A stretch of DNA of 64,000 nt from Deinococcus aerophilus (GTDB lineage: Bacteria; Deinococcota; Deinococci; Deinococcales; Deinococcaceae). Shown piece by piece: positions 21,166 through 33,683 of this stretch. Each line of letters opens with the position of its first letter. The stretch's first letter is position 1. The notes beneath the pieces are model-generated. The model was not told the DNA's origin. It ran no database searches and worked only from the letters and a program-made list of their open reading frames with translations. The stretch lies in NCBI RefSeq assembly GCF_014647075.1, contig NZ_BMOM01000008.1, forward strand, positions 52,316 to 116,315, read 5' to 3'. A program made the position numbers and the translations under genes.

Positions 21166-21768
21166 TTAGTGCTCATTTAGGCGCGCGGCGCTCCAGCCGT
21201 CTGCGGTCCGGGTCAGCTCGGTCAGTGCGGCGTTGGCGTGTGTGAAGGTGCCGGCCCGCCAAGTTTCTACCGGCGGAGCACGCAGCAGACGAATCAAAAC
21301 CGCGATCAGAGCGCCCCCGTGCGACACGACCACCGGCGTACCGGAGCCGGCGAGTACAGGGGCCAGCGCCGCCGTGAAGCGGTCGGCCACCGCCTCCAGA
21401 CTCTCGCCCCCGGGAAAGGCCACGCTGCCGCCCGGACGCAGCAGCTCCTGCGCATGCGTCCGGAGATCGGCGTAGGGCCGGCCCCGCCACGCGCCAGGGT
21501 CGATTTCCTGCAGACCGTCCAACACGGTCACCGGCACGCCCAGGGCCTCGGCGAGTGGGGCGGCCGTCTGCTGGGCCCGGCAGTAACTGCTGGCATACAC
21601 GCGCGGAGCATCGGGGTTCAGCGCCAGCACGCGGCGGGCCAGGGCGTGGGCCTGGGCATGGCCCTCGTCGGTCAGCGGGTCGTTGCGGCTGTCCGCACCG
21701 CGCAGAATGCCCGCAACGTTCCCGGTGGTCTGGCCGTGGCGGGCCAGAAGCAGGCGCCCGGGAGTCAT
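21166..21768 (-). CDS. Histidine phosphatase family protein
   Basis: A 200-residue phosphoglycerate-mutase-like phosphatase. The phosphohistidine motif is [10 protein letters not shown] near residue 7. Arg lies in [13 protein letters not shown], Glu in LQEIDPG and the second His in VVSHGG. These make an active branch-1 phosphatase. The substrate is not evident; similar proteins act on phosphosugars, alpha-ribazole phosphate or phosphoserine. I place the start at ATG 21768; an upstream in-frame ATG at 21837 lies in a large palindrome and would add a basic, unconserved extension. No leaderless -10 is apparent before 21768. Confidence 0.85.
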   Translation of the reverse strand: MTPGRLLLARHGQTTGNVAGILRGADSRNDPLTDEGHAQAHALARRVLALNPDAPRVYASSYCRAQQTAAPLAEALGVPVTVLDGLQEIDPGAWRGRPYADLRTHAQELLRPGGSVAFPGGESLEAVADRFTAALAPVLAGSGTPVVVSHGGALIAVLIRLLRAPPVETWRAGTFTHANAALTELTRTADGWSAARLNEH

Positions 21769-21811
21769 GCCCGGCTTCCCGTCCGGGTGCGGTGGTCGCC
21801 GCACGCGGTCG

Positions 21812-21839
21812 GCATGGTGGGCCGTCCGGCCCACCATGC
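21812..21839. promoter_or_regulatory. 28-base perfect inverted repeat between a phosphatase gene and uvrC
   Basis: Two 13-base arms, GCATGGTGGGCCG and its exact complement, are separated by TC. The repeat lies 44 bases upstream of the phosphatase start and about 135 bases upstream of the uvrC -10, between divergent genes. It could be an operator or an RNA hairpin in the phosphatase leader. Confidence 0.5.
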
Positions 21840-21974
21840 AAAGTGGCTCAGGGTCAGAGGCGGGGTGGCGGGCGCAGGCACACGGGGCAGTCTAGCGGTC
21901 CCCGCGGCCTTGAGACGGCCGTCTGGCACACCGTGTTCCCCCCTGCGATCACGGTACGTGTTCACCGTCTCCCC

Positions 21975-21980
21975 TATCCT
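21975..21980 (+). promoter_or_regulatory. -10 element (TATCCT) of uvrC
   Basis: TATCCT plus seven bases leads to GTG 21988, which fixes the uvrC start and implies a leaderless mRNA. Confidence 0.55.
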
Positions 21981-21987
21981 GTGGGAC

Positions 21988-23871
21988 GTGCATTTCGATG
22001 ACCTGCCCGTGCTGCCGACCACGCCCGGCGTGTACCTCTTTCGCCGGGGGGGCGTGCCGATCTACATCGGCAAGGCCAACAACCTCCGCTCGCGGGTGGG
22101 ACAGCACTTCAAGGCCGGGGGCAAGAGCGGCAAGTTCACGGCGCTGGCCGAGTCGCTGGAGTTCATCACCGCCCGCAACGAGGTCGAGGCGCTGGTGCTG
22201 GAAGCCAACCTGATCAAGCAGCACCGCCCCCACTACAACGTTACCCTCAAGGACGACAAGCACTACCCCTTTCTCAAGCTGACCAACGAGGCCTTTCCGA
22301 TGCTGGTGGTCACGCGGCGGGTGCTCAAGGACGGCGGGCAGTACTACGGACCGTACCCGGATTCCTCGGCGGTGCGGCGGGTCAAGCACCTGATCGACAC
22401 CATGTTTCCGCTGCGCAAGAACAGCGGCCTGCCCATGCAGAAAAAGCCGCGCCCGTGCCTGAACTATCACATGGGCCGTTGCCTGGGGCCGTGCGTGGAC
22501 GCCGCCGACCCGGCCGAATACGCCCGCGTGGTCGAGGACGTCAAGGCGCTGCTGGAGGGCCGCGCCGCGCCGGTGATCGCGCGGCTCAAGGACGACATGG
22601 CCGCCGCCGCGCGCGGACAGGACTTCGAGCAGGCCGCCCGCTTGCGCGACCGGGTGCAGGCGGTGCAGAAGCTGTTCGGCACCGAGCAGCACGCCTTTGT
22701 CAGTGACGAGACCGACCTGGACTTTCTGGGGGTGGCGCAGGCCGGGGAATACGCCATGGTGCAGCTGTTCCGCATGCGCGGCGGGCGGGTGGTGGGCCGC
22801 GACAAGCGCTTTCTCACGAACGCGGCAGAGGGCTCGCCCGGCGAGATCGTGGGGGCCTTTGTGCAGGACTATTACACCCAGGCCACCCACGTGCCGCCGC
22901 TGATCCTGCTGCCGGCCGAGTTCGAGGACGCGCCGCTGTGGAGCGAATTCCTCAGCGAGAAGGCCGGGCGCAAGACCGCCATGCGCACACCCAAGCGCGG
23001 CGACAAGGTGGATCTGGTCGAGATGGCGCGGCGCAACGCCCAGAACGGGCTGGATTCCGAGATGGCGCTGCTCGAGCGCCGCGGCGACCATCCCGGCCTG
23101 GACGCCCTGCGCGAGGTTCTCGCCCTGCCCGACCGCCCGTGGCGCATCGAGGGCTACGACAACTCCAACCTGTTTGGAACGAACATCGTCTCGGGCATGG
23201 TGGTCTTCGAGGGCGGACGCTCGCGGCGTGGAGAACACCGCCGGTTCAAGGTCAAGGGACTGGACCACCCCGACGATTACACCTCGATGAAGCAGACGGT
23301 GTACCGGCGCTTTACTGGTAGCCTGGCGGACAAGCTGCCGCTGCCCGACCTGATCGTGATCGATGGCGGACGCGGACAGGTCAACGCCGCACTGGACGCG
23401 CTGCGCGAGGCCGATCTGCACGTGCCGGTGGTCGGCCTCGCCAAACGTGAGGAGCGCATCATCCTGCCCGGCCGGTACGGAGCGCAGTGGTGGCTGGAAA
23501 CCGGCAGCGAGGTGGGCGTGGAGCGCGAACTGCTGCTCGCGCGCACCCACCCGGCGCTGCGCATGCTGATCGCCGTGCGCGACGAGGTGCACCAGTATGC
23601 CATCACCTACCACCGCAAGCTGCGCGGGCAGGACATGCTGCGCAGCGTCTTCGACGACCTGCCGGGCATCGGTCAGAAACGCCGGGACGCGCTGCTCGAG
23701 CAGTTCTCCAGCCTGGAAGACCTCGCGGCCGCCAGCGTCGAGCAGATCGCCGCGGTGCCGGGCATGAATGCGCGGGCGGCCCGCAGCGTCAAGGAGTTCC
23801 TGATCGAGAGAACCGGGTCCAGCGCGGCGCCGGGTCAGGCCGGGCTTGAGGAGACCCCCACGGTCCCTTGA
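21988..23871 (+). CDS. uvrC: Excinuclease ABC subunit C
   Basis: UvrC makes both incisions in nucleotide excision repair after UvrAB has marked the damage. The 627 residues contain an N-terminal GIY-YIG nuclease ([23 protein letters not shown]), a Cys-rich segment [15 protein letters not shown], a UVR domain contacting UvrB ([20 protein letters not shown]), the RNase H-like C-terminal nuclease ([24 protein letters not shown]) and a closing helix-hairpin-helix region. The GTG start is dictated by the -10. I saw no radiation/desiccation response palindrome upstream, so expression may be constitutive. Confidence 0.97.
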   Translation: MHFDDLPVLPTTPGVYLFRRGGVPIYIGKANNLRSRVGQHFKAGGKSGKFTALAESLEFITARNEVEALVLEANLIKQHRPHYNVTLKDDKHYPFLKLTNEAFPMLVVTRRVLKDGGQYYGPYPDSSAVRRVKHLIDTMFPLRKNSGLPMQKKPRPCLNYHMGRCLGPCVDAADPAEYARVVEDVKALLEGRAAPVIARLKDDMAAAARGQDFEQAARLRDRVQAVQKLFGTEQHAFVSDETDLDFLGVAQAGEYAMVQLFRMRGGRVVGRDKRFLTNAAEGSPGEIVGAFVQDYYTQATHVPPLILLPAEFEDAPLWSEFLSEKAGRKTAMRTPKRGDKVDLVEMARRNAQNGLDSEMALLERRGDHPGLDALREVLALPDRPWRIEGYDNSNLFGTNIVSGMVVFEGGRSRRGEHRRFKVKGLDHPDDYTSMKQTVYRRFTGSLADKLPLPDLIVIDGGRGQVNAALDALREADLHVPVVGLAKREERIILPGRYGAQWWLETGSEVGVERELLLARTHPALRMLIAVRDEVHQYAITYHRKLRGQDMLRSVFDDLPGIGQKRRDALLEQFSSLEDLAAASVEQIAAVPGMNARAARSVKEFLIERTGSSAAPGQAGLEETPTVP

Positions 23872-23935
23872 GTCAACCTTGCAACTGTGGGGCATATCGG
23901 CCCGGTCTGCGGCGGGGGCTGGAACACTCCGGGGC

Positions 23936-24841
23936 ATGACCCCTGAACCCGTGAAGAACCAGTACGAGATGCGCGACCCCCTCAGCCAGTATCCGCGCCC
24001 CCCGTTTCCCCGCCAGCCTCAGCCCGCGCCGGGCCTGGCGAGCGCCATGGACCCCACCCCCGACCACGGCGAGGACAGCTACGTGGGCTTCGGCCGTCTC
24101 AAGGGCCGCCGGGCGCTGATCACCGGGGCCGACTCGGGCATCGGGCGTGCGGTGGCCATCGCCTTTGCCCGTGAGGGCGCCGACGTGGCGCTGAACTACC
24201 TCCAGGTCGAGGACTCCGACGCCGAGGAGGTCGTGAAACTGATCGAGGCCGCCGGACGCAAGGCCGTGGTGATTCCGGGCGACCTCAAGGACGAGGCGTT
24301 CTGCCGTGCGCTGGTGCAGCAGGCCGTGGATGGTCTGGGCGGACTGGACATCCTGGTGAACAACGCGGGCAAGCAGACGGCGGTGGAGGCCCTCGCCGAC
24401 CTGAGCACCGAGCAGTTTGACGCCACCATGAAAACCAACGTGTACGCGCTGTTCTGGGTCACCAAGGCGGCGCTGCCTCACCTGCCGCCCGGCGCGAGCA
24501 TCATCAACACCACCTCGATTCAGGCGAGCGAGCCTTCCAAGAATCTGGTGGACTACGCCATGACCAAGGCCGCCATTGCCAACTTTACCGGCAGCCTGGC
24601 CAAGCAGGTGGCCGAGAAGGGCATCCGCGTGAACGCTGTGGCTCCCGGTCCGTACTGGACGGCGCTGCAGCCCAGCGGTGGCCAGCCCCAGGAAAGTGTG
24701 ACCAAGTTCGGCGAGCAGGTGCCGCTGGGGCGCCCCGGCCAGCCGGCCGAGATCGCGCCGCTGTACGTGCTGCTCGCCTCGCAGGAGGGCAGTTACATGA
24801 CCGGCAACGTGTACGCCAGCACCGGGGGCAGCCTGTACTGA
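23936..24841 (+). CDS. Short-chain dehydrogenase/reductase (YghA-like)
   Basis: A 301-residue SDR with a long N-terminal extension (about residues 1-50) rich in Pro, as in the E. coli YghA / B. subtilis YhdF/YhxC group. The Rossmann motif is [20 protein letters not shown] follows, and the catalytic residues are Ser in NTTSIQ and Tyr-x-x-x-Lys in VDYAMTKAA. It should oxidise or reduce an alcohol/aldehyde with NAD(P); members are often linked to general stress. The substrate is unknown. It stands alone after uvrC. Confidence 0.9.
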   Translation: MTPEPVKNQYEMRDPLSQYPRPPFPRQPQPAPGLASAMDPTPDHGEDSYVGFGRLKGRRALITGADSGIGRAVAIAFAREGADVALNYLQVEDSDAEEVVKLIEAAGRKAVVIPGDLKDEAFCRALVQQAVDGLGGLDILVNNAGKQTAVEALADLSTEQFDATMKTNVYALFWVTKAALPHLPPGASIINTTSIQASEPSKNLVDYAMTKAAIANFTGSLAKQVAEKGIRVNAVAPGPYWTALQPSGGQPQESVTKFGEQVPLGRPGQPAEIAPLYVLLASQEGSYMTGNVYASTGGSLY

Positions 24842-24878
24842 CCTGATCCGTGGTGGGACCGGGAACCGCGCGGCTTTC

Positions 24879-25418
24879 TCAGGCTGTGCGCTCCGGCCAC
24901 CGTGGGCGCGTCCACCAGCCCACCGGCAGGCGGAGCCGTGCGAGGGCCAGCCCGGCTCCGGCGAAGGCCACGCTGCCCAGCACATCCAGCGTGTGGTGCG
25001 CCCCGATGGCGAGGCGGCCGAGCATCACGGTTCCCAGGCCGGCGGCAAAGGCGGGCCACCCGCGCCGGCTCAGCCACGCCGCCCAGCCGGTGAGCAGGGC
25101 CGCGATCAGGGTGTGGTCGCTGGGAAATCCGTTGTCCGCCGCGACGTGGGCCAGCGGGGCGTAGTGCTCGGCCAGGTAGGGGCGTGGATCGGCTACGAGG
25201 TGGCCGAACACTGCGCTCAGCGCGGTGGCGAACAGCAGCGAGAAGATCATGCGGGCGAGCAACCCGTAGGTGACCTGCGTCCAGCGCCGCCACAGCAGCC
25301 CCACCAGCCCCAGGACCAGCACGAACAGCAGCGCATTGGCGCAGAAGACAGCGGCAGTTCCTAGCACTGGATGGGCCAGGGCGGCCGCGTGCAGGGCGCG
25401 TTGCAGGGAATCGGTCAT
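24879..25418 (-). CDS. PAP2-family membrane phosphatase (BcrC-like)
   Basis: A 179-residue integral membrane protein with about five hydrophobic helices. The phosphatase signature is partly altered but complete in layout: DPRPYLAEH, NGFPSDHT (PSDH rather than PSGH) and GRLAIGAHHTLD. That pattern is of the BcrC subgroup, which recycles undecaprenyl pyrophosphate for wall synthesis and can confer bacitracin resistance. A different PAP2 gene lies about 460 bases away on the other strand. The specific lipid substrate is inferred. Confidence 0.83.
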   Translation of the reverse strand: MTDSLQRALHAAALAHPVLGTAAVFCANALLFVLVLGLVGLLWRRWTQVTYGLLARMIFSLLFATALSAVFGHLVADPRPYLAEHYAPLAHVAADNGFPSDHTLIAALLTGWAAWLSRRGWPAFAAGLGTVMLGRLAIGAHHTLDVLGSVAFAGAGLALARLRLPVGWWTRPRWPERTA

Positions 25419-25471
25419 CGGATCCCAGTCTGCGCCCGTCTTCCGTGGCCCTCGCCCGCCAAAAGAAGGAG

Positions 25472-25502
25472 GCCGCCCGCTTCAAGTGTAGAAGCGGGCG
25501 GC
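25472..25502 (-). terminator. Terminator of the 55-residue gene
   Basis: A perfect 12-base stem, GCCGCCCGCTTC and its complement, has a seven-base loop and is followed on the minus strand by CTCCTTCTTTT. It lies 21 bases after the small gene and so supports its expression as a separate transcript. Confidence 0.8.
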
Positions 25503-25523
25503 GGTGAGGAGCGCGGAGACGAC

Positions 25524-25691
25524 TCACGCGAGATGCAGCCGCACGAGCAGATCGTGGATGCTGGGGCGGGGCCGGGCCTCACGGTCGGATGGAGCCTGGA
25601 CCCGGTGGATCTGCTGGACCCGGGCCGCTTCCTGCCGCAGGGCTTCGGCGCGTTCCTGACCAAACTGGAGCGAGAGGGCGTTCGGGTTCAT
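25524..25691 (-). CDS. Small hypothetical protein, 55 residues
   Basis: A short charged, probably helical protein beginning [19 protein letters not shown] and ending [13 protein letters not shown] do not recognise a family. It is believed real because its stop is followed by a strong intrinsic terminator, a GAGG precedes the ATG by six bases, and its composition is protein-like with no low-complexity runs. An in-frame ATG five codons further upstream (25706) is an alternative. It sits alone between two PAP2 phosphatase genes. A regulatory or adaptor role is possible; nothing shows which. Confidence 0.6.
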   Translation of the reverse strand: MNPNALSLQFGQERAEALRQEAARVQQIHRVQAPSDREARPRPSIHDLLVRLHLA

Positions 25692-25878
25692 GGGAACCTC
25701 GGGCAACCGGCCTGCCGCGCTGGCATCCTTGCGCCGGTTGTTCTGCTCCTATGGTGCGCCGCCGCAGGGCCACGCGGCATCCGGCGGGTGGCGCATCGGC
25801 GGCTGCGCCAGGTGGCCTATGTCCCGCAGGCAAGCGTTAAGCATCCGGCAAGAACAGACCGGGCGCTGCGGGCGTGTA

Positions 25879-26610
25879 ATGACAGTCATGCTTGCCCACC
25901 TGCGCCGGGAGATCGTGCCGTTTCTCAAGGCTCACTGGCGTTCCCTGGCGCTGCTGCTGCTGGGCGTGCTTGTGCCGCTGATCATCGCCGCCAGCCTGAC
26001 CGAGGATGTCTTCCGCGACGGCGGCTACGCCTGGGACGCCGCCATCCTGGCGTGGTACCGCATGCACCGCACCCTGGCGCTGACGGCGCTGGCCAGCGGG
26101 CTCGCGGTGGTGGGCGGCGTGCGGGTGCTGCCTTTTCTCGCGCTGGGAATCGCCCTGCTGCTCGCCCGGGCGGGGGCGCGGATTCATGCGTGGTACCTCG
26201 TTTTTGCGCTCACGGGGGCCACCGTGCTGAACGTGCTCGCCAAGGTGATCTTCCAGCGCCCCCGCCCCGATGAACTGGGCGCGGTGCTGATCGAGCCGGG
26301 ATTCAGTTTTCCCAGCGGTCATGCCATGGCCAATGCCGCCTTTGGTCTCGCACTGGGCCTGGTGTTCTGGCGTTCGCGGGCCGGCTGGCCGGTGGCCGTG
26401 CTCGGTGTGCTGTGGGGAGTGCTGCTTGCCGCCAGCCGCAACTATCTGGGCGTGCACTACCCCACCGATGTGATCGTGGGCTTCCTGAGCGCTGCGGCCT
26501 GGGTCTACGGCCTGTACATGCTGATGGCCCGGCGCTGGCCGGAACTGCGCCGCTCACCGGGCGGCCGCGACGACACGATGAAGGGTGGAAAGAAGGAGCG
26601 GGTGGGCTGA
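25879..26610 (+). CDS. PAP2-family membrane phosphatase
   Basis: A 243-residue integral membrane phosphatase with about six TM helices. All three signature motifs are canonical: [18 protein letters not shown] and [13 protein letters not shown]. The active site should face the outer side of the membrane. Substrates in the family include phosphatidic acid, phosphatidylglycerophosphate and undecaprenyl pyrophosphate. Two in-frame ATGs (25879, 25888) are possible starts. The C-terminus is a short basic tail. Repeat copy D lies 44 bases after the stop. Confidence 0.85.
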   Translation: MTVMLAHLRREIVPFLKAHWRSLALLLLGVLVPLIIAASLTEDVFRDGGYAWDAAILAWYRMHRTLALTALASGLAVVGGVRVLPFLALGIALLLARAGARIHAWYLVFALTGATVLNVLAKVIFQRPRPDELGAVLIEPGFSFPSGHAMANAAFGLALGLVFWRSRAGWPVAVLGVLWGVLLAASRNYLGVHYPTDVIVGFLSAAAWVYGLYMLMARRWPELRRSPGGRDDTMKGGKKERVG

Positions 26611-26654
26611 GGGGAGAGAAGTCTCTTCTGCAACGTCTCTGTGTGCTTATTGTC

Positions 26655-26689
26655 TTGTGATTATATTCACGATAACTTCTGTTCGTGAA
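26655..26689 (-). repeat. Three-half-site 35-base element, copy D
   Basis: On the minus strand: TTCACGA (26683-26689), TCGTGAA (26666-26672) and ATCACAA (26655-26661). Half-site spacing is identical to the other copies, but the ten-base gap differs. It lies between a PAP2 gene and the lysC terminator. Confidence 0.72.
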
Positions 26690-26721
26690 TTTTTTGTCTG
26701 ATTGCTTGGATGAAGAAATGA

Positions 26722-26753
26722 AAGGGCCGCCTCCATATGCACGGGCGGCCCTT
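26722..26753 (-). terminator. Terminator of lysC
   Basis: AAGGGCCGCC pairs with GGCGGCCCTT around a 12-base loop, followed on the minus strand by TCATTTCTTC. It lies 21 bases beyond the lysC stop and could also act on the plus strand. Confidence 0.65.
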
Positions 26754-26774
26754 CCGTTCCCTGGGTTGAAGCTG

Positions 26775-28187
<1,413 letters not shown>

Positions 28188-28193
28188 GCGGCC

Positions 28194-28199
28194 AGTATG
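28194..28199 (-). promoter_or_regulatory. -10 element (CATACT) of lysC
   Basis: CATACT, six bases, ATG 28187. The first base deviates from TANNNT, so confidence is lower. Confidence 0.4.
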
Positions 28200-28258
28200 A
28201 AGCCGCAGACCGCAGGAGGCTGGGAGGCGTCTGGGCAGCAGACGCTTTCGCCCGTTCC

Positions 28259-28556
28259 TCAATGCAGCGTATGTTCCCTGGCCGCTACGTGGGTGGGCGG
28301 TGGCTGCACCGACAGGGCGGCGGTGACACCCAGCACCAGCGTCAGCATCAGCACCTCGGCTCCCAGGTGGAGCCGGATGCCCTGGTCCCGTGCAAACCAG
28401 CAGCGTTAGCGCCACCAGACCCAGCTTGAGCAGCAGCGTGCGCCCGTACGGGGAGGCCAGCAGTGCCTGGACACTTCTCACATGGGTAGACGACATGAAC
28501 ACGCCCGACACGGCCGGACTTACCCGCTTCACGGGAAGACAGCAGCTGAACATCAC
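28259..28556 (-). pseudogene. Broken CopD-like copper-resistance membrane protein
   Basis: On the minus strand, [33 protein letters not shown] (split here only for reading: [13 protein letters not shown], then RTLLLKLGL) matches the conserved CopD core. After it the frame shifts: in a second frame the sequence continues [29 protein letters not shown] and ends at a TGA (28259-28261). The loop normally between these helices is missing, so a deletion with frameshift has occurred. Upstream of 28556 I cannot follow an intact frame; stops interrupt it. This explains the 438-base gap between lysC and degV. It is a dead fragment of a copper/cation transport protein. Confidence 0.65.
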
Positions 28557-28625
28557 ACCCGCCCGGGCAGGACGGCACCGTCTACCGCCGATGCCGCGCA
28601 GGCCAGTGTGTGTTCCTCAGAGCAG

Positions 28626-29474
28626 CTAAAAGGGCCGGGCCAGAAACCCGTAGGTGCCGGGGCCCACGTGGGCCCCGATTACCGGGCCCATCAACTGGAC
28701 GCGGCCCTGCCGGACGTTCAGGCCGCTGCGGGTCACCGCCTGACGCATGGCGCTCAGGCGTCCGCTGTCGCGGCCCGCGTGCACGATGGAGACCGAGACG
28801 GCCTCGCGGCCAAACTTCTGGCACAGCTGATCGAGCATGTCCTCGGCGGCCTGGTTGGCCCGGATGCGGCGCACGGCCTTGAGTTCACCGTGGTCGAACT
28901 GCAGGATGGGACGCACCCCCAGCATGTTGCCCACCAGCGCCTGCGCCCGACCGATGCGTCCGCCACGGCGCAGGTATTCCAGCGAGGCCACGCTGAATTC
29001 TGCCTGCATCTGCCCGCGCATGGCCTCGACCGCCTGCCGGGCAGCTTCTCCGTCGCCGCCCGCCTGCAGCACGTCGCGCACCGCCAGCGCCGCCTCGGCC
29101 AGCGGCGTGGAGGCCAGCTCGCTGTCAATTACGGTAATGCGCCCGGTCTCGCCCAGGCTCTCGGCGGCCTGACGCGCATTGTTCACCGTTTCGGACAGCT
29201 TGCCCGAGAGGTGAATGCTGACCACACCCTCATAGGTGGCGAGCAGCTGCCGGTAGCGCTCGGCGAAGGCGGCGGCGGCCACCGGCGCCGTGGTGGCTGT
29301 GCCGCCCGCGCGCATGTGGTCATATACGGCGTCCGGATCGATCTCCTGCCAGTCCAGCAGACGGCGCTCCTGCAACTGCACGGTCAGGGGGATGACGTGC
29401 AGACCCAGCTTGAGGGCCTGTTCCGGGGGCAGATCGCAGGTCGAATCGGTCAGGACGGCGTACACAGCACGCAT
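28626..29474 (-). CDS. DegV family fatty-acid-binding protein
   Basis: A 282-residue DegV (EDD-fold) protein. The N-terminus [10 protein letters not shown] is the family signature, [19 protein letters not shown] is the fatty-acid carboxylate contact segment, and VIDSELAS follows. These proteins bind a fatty acid and, in Firmicutes, act as the FakB partner of a FakA kinase for exogenous fatty acids. No FakA is in this window. The gene is single, with its start divergent from bshA. No leaderless -10 is clear. Confidence 0.9.
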   Translation of the reverse strand: MRAVYAVLTDSTCDLPPEQALKLGLHVIPLTVQLQERRLLDWQEIDPDAVYDHMRAGGTATTAPVAAAAFAERYRQLLATYEGVVSIHLSGKLSETVNNARQAAESLGETGRITVIDSELASTPLAEAALAVRDVLQAGGDGEAARQAVEAMRGQMQAEFSVASLEYLRRGGRIGRAQALVGNMLGVRPILQFDHGELKAVRRIRANQAAEDMLDQLCQKFGREAVSVSIVHAGRDSGRLSAMRQAVTRSGLNVRQGRVQLMGPVIGAHVGPGTYGFLARPF

Positions 29475-29601
29475 TCTCAGCGAAGGCTCACGCAGCTGTC
29501 TGTGCTGTTTTCTGCGCCCGCCCCACCGTTGGGGGGACCTGTCGGGCGGTGCCGCTTACCGTGATTTGTGCGCCATGACGGTCTGCAAGGCCCGCGGCCT
29601 C

Positions 29602-29607
29602 TATACT
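29602..29607 (+). promoter_or_regulatory. -10 element (TATACT) of bshA
   Basis: TATACT is a strong hexamer. Eight bases later comes GTG 29616, in frame with bshA; the ATG at 29646 would have a 30-base leader with AGGA. Confidence 0.55.
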
Positions 29608-29645
29608 CCGCAGTCGTGAAGGACAGCAGCCAGGAAAACGCGCCC

Positions 29646-30773
29646 ATGAAAATTGCAGTGCTGTGTCATGCCAGCGCGGGCGGATCGGGCGTGGTCGCCA
29701 CCGAACTGGGCCTGAAGGTGGCGCGCGCCGGTCATGAGGTTCATTTTGTCGGGTCGGCCCAGCCCTTCCGGCTCTCCGGGCAGGGCGGCATGCGCGGCCC
29801 CTATTTTCATCAGGTCAGCAGCTTTGCCTACGCACTGTTCGAGCAGCCGTATCCCGAGCTGGCGGCCGCGAACACCCTGACCGAGGTGATGCTGGAATAC
29901 GGCGTGGAACTCGCACACGCCCACTACGCCATTCCCCACGCCACGGCCGCCATTCATGCGCGCGCCATCGCGGGCCGGGGCCGGGTGATGACCACCCTGC
30001 ACGGCACCGACGTGACGCTGGTGGGCGCCGAACCCACCTTCCGCCACACCACCCGCCACGCCATCGAGCGCAGCGACCACGTGACGGCCGTATCGGCCTT
30101 TCTGGCTGAACAGACGCATCAAGTCTTCGGCACCGACCGCGAGATCCAGGTGATCCACAATTTCGTGGACAGTGACCGGTTTGTGCGCATCACCGACCCC
30201 GAGGTGCGTGCGCGCTTTGCCCACCCGGACGAGGCGCTGCTGGTTCACGTCAGCAACTTCCGGCCGGTCAAGCGGGTCGAGGACGTGGTGCAGGTGTTCG
30301 CCCGCGTCGCCAGCGAGATCCCCGCCCGCCTGCTGATGATCGGCGACGGCCCGGACCGCTCGCGCGCCTTCGAGCTCGCGGGTCAGCTGGGAGTCATCGG
30401 CCGGACCCACTTCCTGGGATCGTTTCCGGACGTGGAGACCATCCTGGGCATCAGCGACCTGTTCCTGCTGCCCAGCAGCAACGAGAGCTTCGGGTTGGCC
30501 GCCCTGGAGGCCATGAGCTGTGAGGCGCCGGTGGTGGCCGCCCGCGCCGGGGGCATTCCCGAGGTGGTCGAGGACGGCGTGACCGGGCTGCTGTCGGCGG
30601 TCGGGGACGTCGACGCCATGGCCGACTCGGCGCTGCGCATTCTGCGCGACCGGGAGCTGTACCTCGCGATGGGTGCGGCCGCGCGGCACACGGCGGTGAC
30701 CCGCTTTCATCCCGGCCTGATTGTTCCACAGTACCTCGCCGCCTACCGGCGAACCCTCAGCGGCCCATCCTGA
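29646..30773 (+). CDS. bshA: N-acetyl-alpha-D-glucosaminyl L-malate synthase (bacillithiol synthesis)
   Basis: A GT4 glycosyltransferase joining UDP-GlcNAc and L-malate, the first step to bacillithiol, the low-molecular-weight thiol of Deinococcus. It has 375 residues from this start. Family landmarks are [18 protein letters not shown], the malate-pocket region [43 protein letters not shown] and the nucleotide-sugar motif [15 protein letters not shown]. The start follows the family N-terminus; the GTG at 29616 would add [10 protein letters not shown] and matches the leaderless spacing, so it is a real alternative. bshB lies 13 kb away. The 3' end overlaps the convergent neighbour by 17 bases. 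Confidence 0.92.
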   Translation: MKIAVLCHASAGGSGVVATELGLKVARAGHEVHFVGSAQPFRLSGQGGMRGPYFHQVSSFAYALFEQPYPELAAANTLTEVMLEYGVELAHAHYAIPHATAAIHARAIAGRGRVMTTLHGTDVTLVGAEPTFRHTTRHAIERSDHVTAVSAFLAEQTHQVFGTDREIQVIHNFVDSDRFVRITDPEVRARFAHPDEALLVHVSNFRPVKRVEDVVQVFARVASEIPARLLMIGDGPDRSRAFELAGQLGVIGRTHFLGSFPDVETILGISDLFLLPSSNESFGLAALEAMSCEAPVVAARAGGIPEVVEDGVTGLLSAVGDVDAMADSALRILRDRELYLAMGAAARHTAVTRFHPGLIVPQYLAAYRRTLSGPS

Positions 30774-31320
30774 CGTTCACCGCCCTGTCCTCAGTGAAGG
30801 GCTGGACCCGCACAGTCCGGCCCACGTCCACCACAAACGCGTTCCAGCCTTTCTTGAGCTCGGCGCGGTAGCCTTTGCTCGCCGTGACGGTCACGTCCCC
30901 GCTGACCCAGGTGATGAAGAGCGCGGAGTTCCCGAGCATGGGCGTTACTTCGCGCAGCCCCTCGCCCTCATCGCGGTGGCCGTTGCCGTTGGCGTCCGGA
31001 TAGATAAAGAGCCTGAGTTCAGCGACCTGCGCGGCGGCGCTGACCTGAACCGGATCGATCACGCCCGGCCACGACACGTTCTGCGGCGAGAGCGGGGCCT
31101 GGGCGCGCGCCGCCGGGGCACTTTCAGGCACCTCCAGCCGGAATTGACCGGCGGTGATCGGGGCGCTGACCACCTCCTGCACGGTCTGTCCGAAGGGAGT
31201 CACGGCGAACGCGCCGATGCGGCTGCCTCCCGCATTGCCCTCCACCGTGCCCGAGACGGTCAGGGCGGCGGCCGGGGACACGGTGGCCCCCAGCAGCAGC
31301 GCGAGAAATCGGGTCTTCAT
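30757..31320 (-). CDS. Secreted hypothetical protein with a calcium-loop-like motif
   Basis: A 187-residue exported protein with a signal peptide ([19 protein letters not shown]). The mature part starts as a beta-rich domain (LTVSGTVEG) and in the middle has [13 protein letters not shown], the Dx(N/D)xNGxxDxGE loop seen in EF-hand-like or SdrD-like calcium sites. I do not recognise the family. It is probably a small periplasmic or cell-surface beta protein that may bind calcium. The -10 TAGACT is six bases from the ATG. The 3' end overlaps bshA convergently by 17 bases. Confidence 0.72.
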   Translation of the reverse strand: MKTRFLALLLGATVSPAAALTVSGTVEGNAGGSRIGAFAVTPFGQTVQEVVSAPITAGQFRLEVPESAPAARAQAPLSPQNVSWPGVIDPVQVSAAAQVAELRLFIYPDANGNGHRDEGEGLREVTPMLGNSALFITWVSGDVTVTASKGYRAELKKGWNAFVVDVGRTVRVQPFTEDRAVNVRMGR

Positions 31321-31326
31321 GCCTTC

Positions 31327-31332
31327 AGTCTA
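31327..31332 (-). promoter_or_regulatory. -10 element (TAGACT) of the secreted-protein gene
   Basis: TAGACT plus six bases leads to ATG 31320, leaderless. Confidence 0.5.
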
Positions 31333-31413
31333 CGCCCGGGCCTGATGCGGACATGATCGCAGGTGGGGCCGGGCCGTGCGGCCCTGGGGACGGCAACACG
31401 CAGGGAACAGAAA

Positions 31414-31441
31414 AAGGCCGTCAGCAGTTGCTGACGGCCTT
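31414..31441 (-). terminator. Terminator of sucCD
   Basis: A perfect 12-base stem AAGGCCGTCAGC / GCTGACGGCCTT with a four-base loop is followed on the minus strand by TTTCTG, after the TT that closes the stem. It lies 19 bases after the sucD stop. Confidence 0.88.
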
Positions 31442-31460
31442 CTCAGAAAAACGGTGAACC

Positions 31461-33514
<2,054 letters not shown>

Positions 33515-33578
33515 GTTGGTCCCTCCTTGGGGGTGGGGTGGCCTTGAGCGGCCTGATATTGCTTTGTCCCGATAGAGG

Positions 33579-33584
33579 AGTATA
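33579..33584 (-). promoter_or_regulatory. -10 element (TATACT) of sucCD
   Basis: TATACT lies 64 bases upstream of the sucC GTG, so the mRNA has a long leader and a strong ribosome binding site. This fits high, translation-tuned expression. Confidence 0.5.
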
Positions 33585-33611
33585 AGCGTCCCAGCGATTT
33601 CCGCGCCGCGT

Positions 33612-33630
33612 TGTCTCCGGGATGGAGACA
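33612..33630. promoter_or_regulatory. Inverted repeat between divergent sucC and M24 peptidase genes
   Basis: TGTCTCC and GGAGACA are separated by five bases. It lies 28 bases upstream of the sucC -10 and about 40 bases upstream of the M24 gene -10, a plausible operator position for either. Confidence 0.35.
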
Positions 33631-33670
33631 GGGGCGGCGAACGGCACGGTCCGGAGCGGGGCGGGCATGT

Positions 33671-33676
33671 TAGCGT
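33671..33676 (+). promoter_or_regulatory. -10 element (TAGCGT) of the M24 peptidase gene
   Basis: TAGCGT plus seven bases leads to ATG 33684, leaderless. Confidence 0.55.
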
Positions 33677-33683
33677 CGTCGTC

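Noticed and set aside
21769..21987. Radiation/desiccation response motif upstream of uvrC
   Set aside because: No sequence close to the 17-base TTATG...CATAA palindrome was found here or in other intergenic regions.
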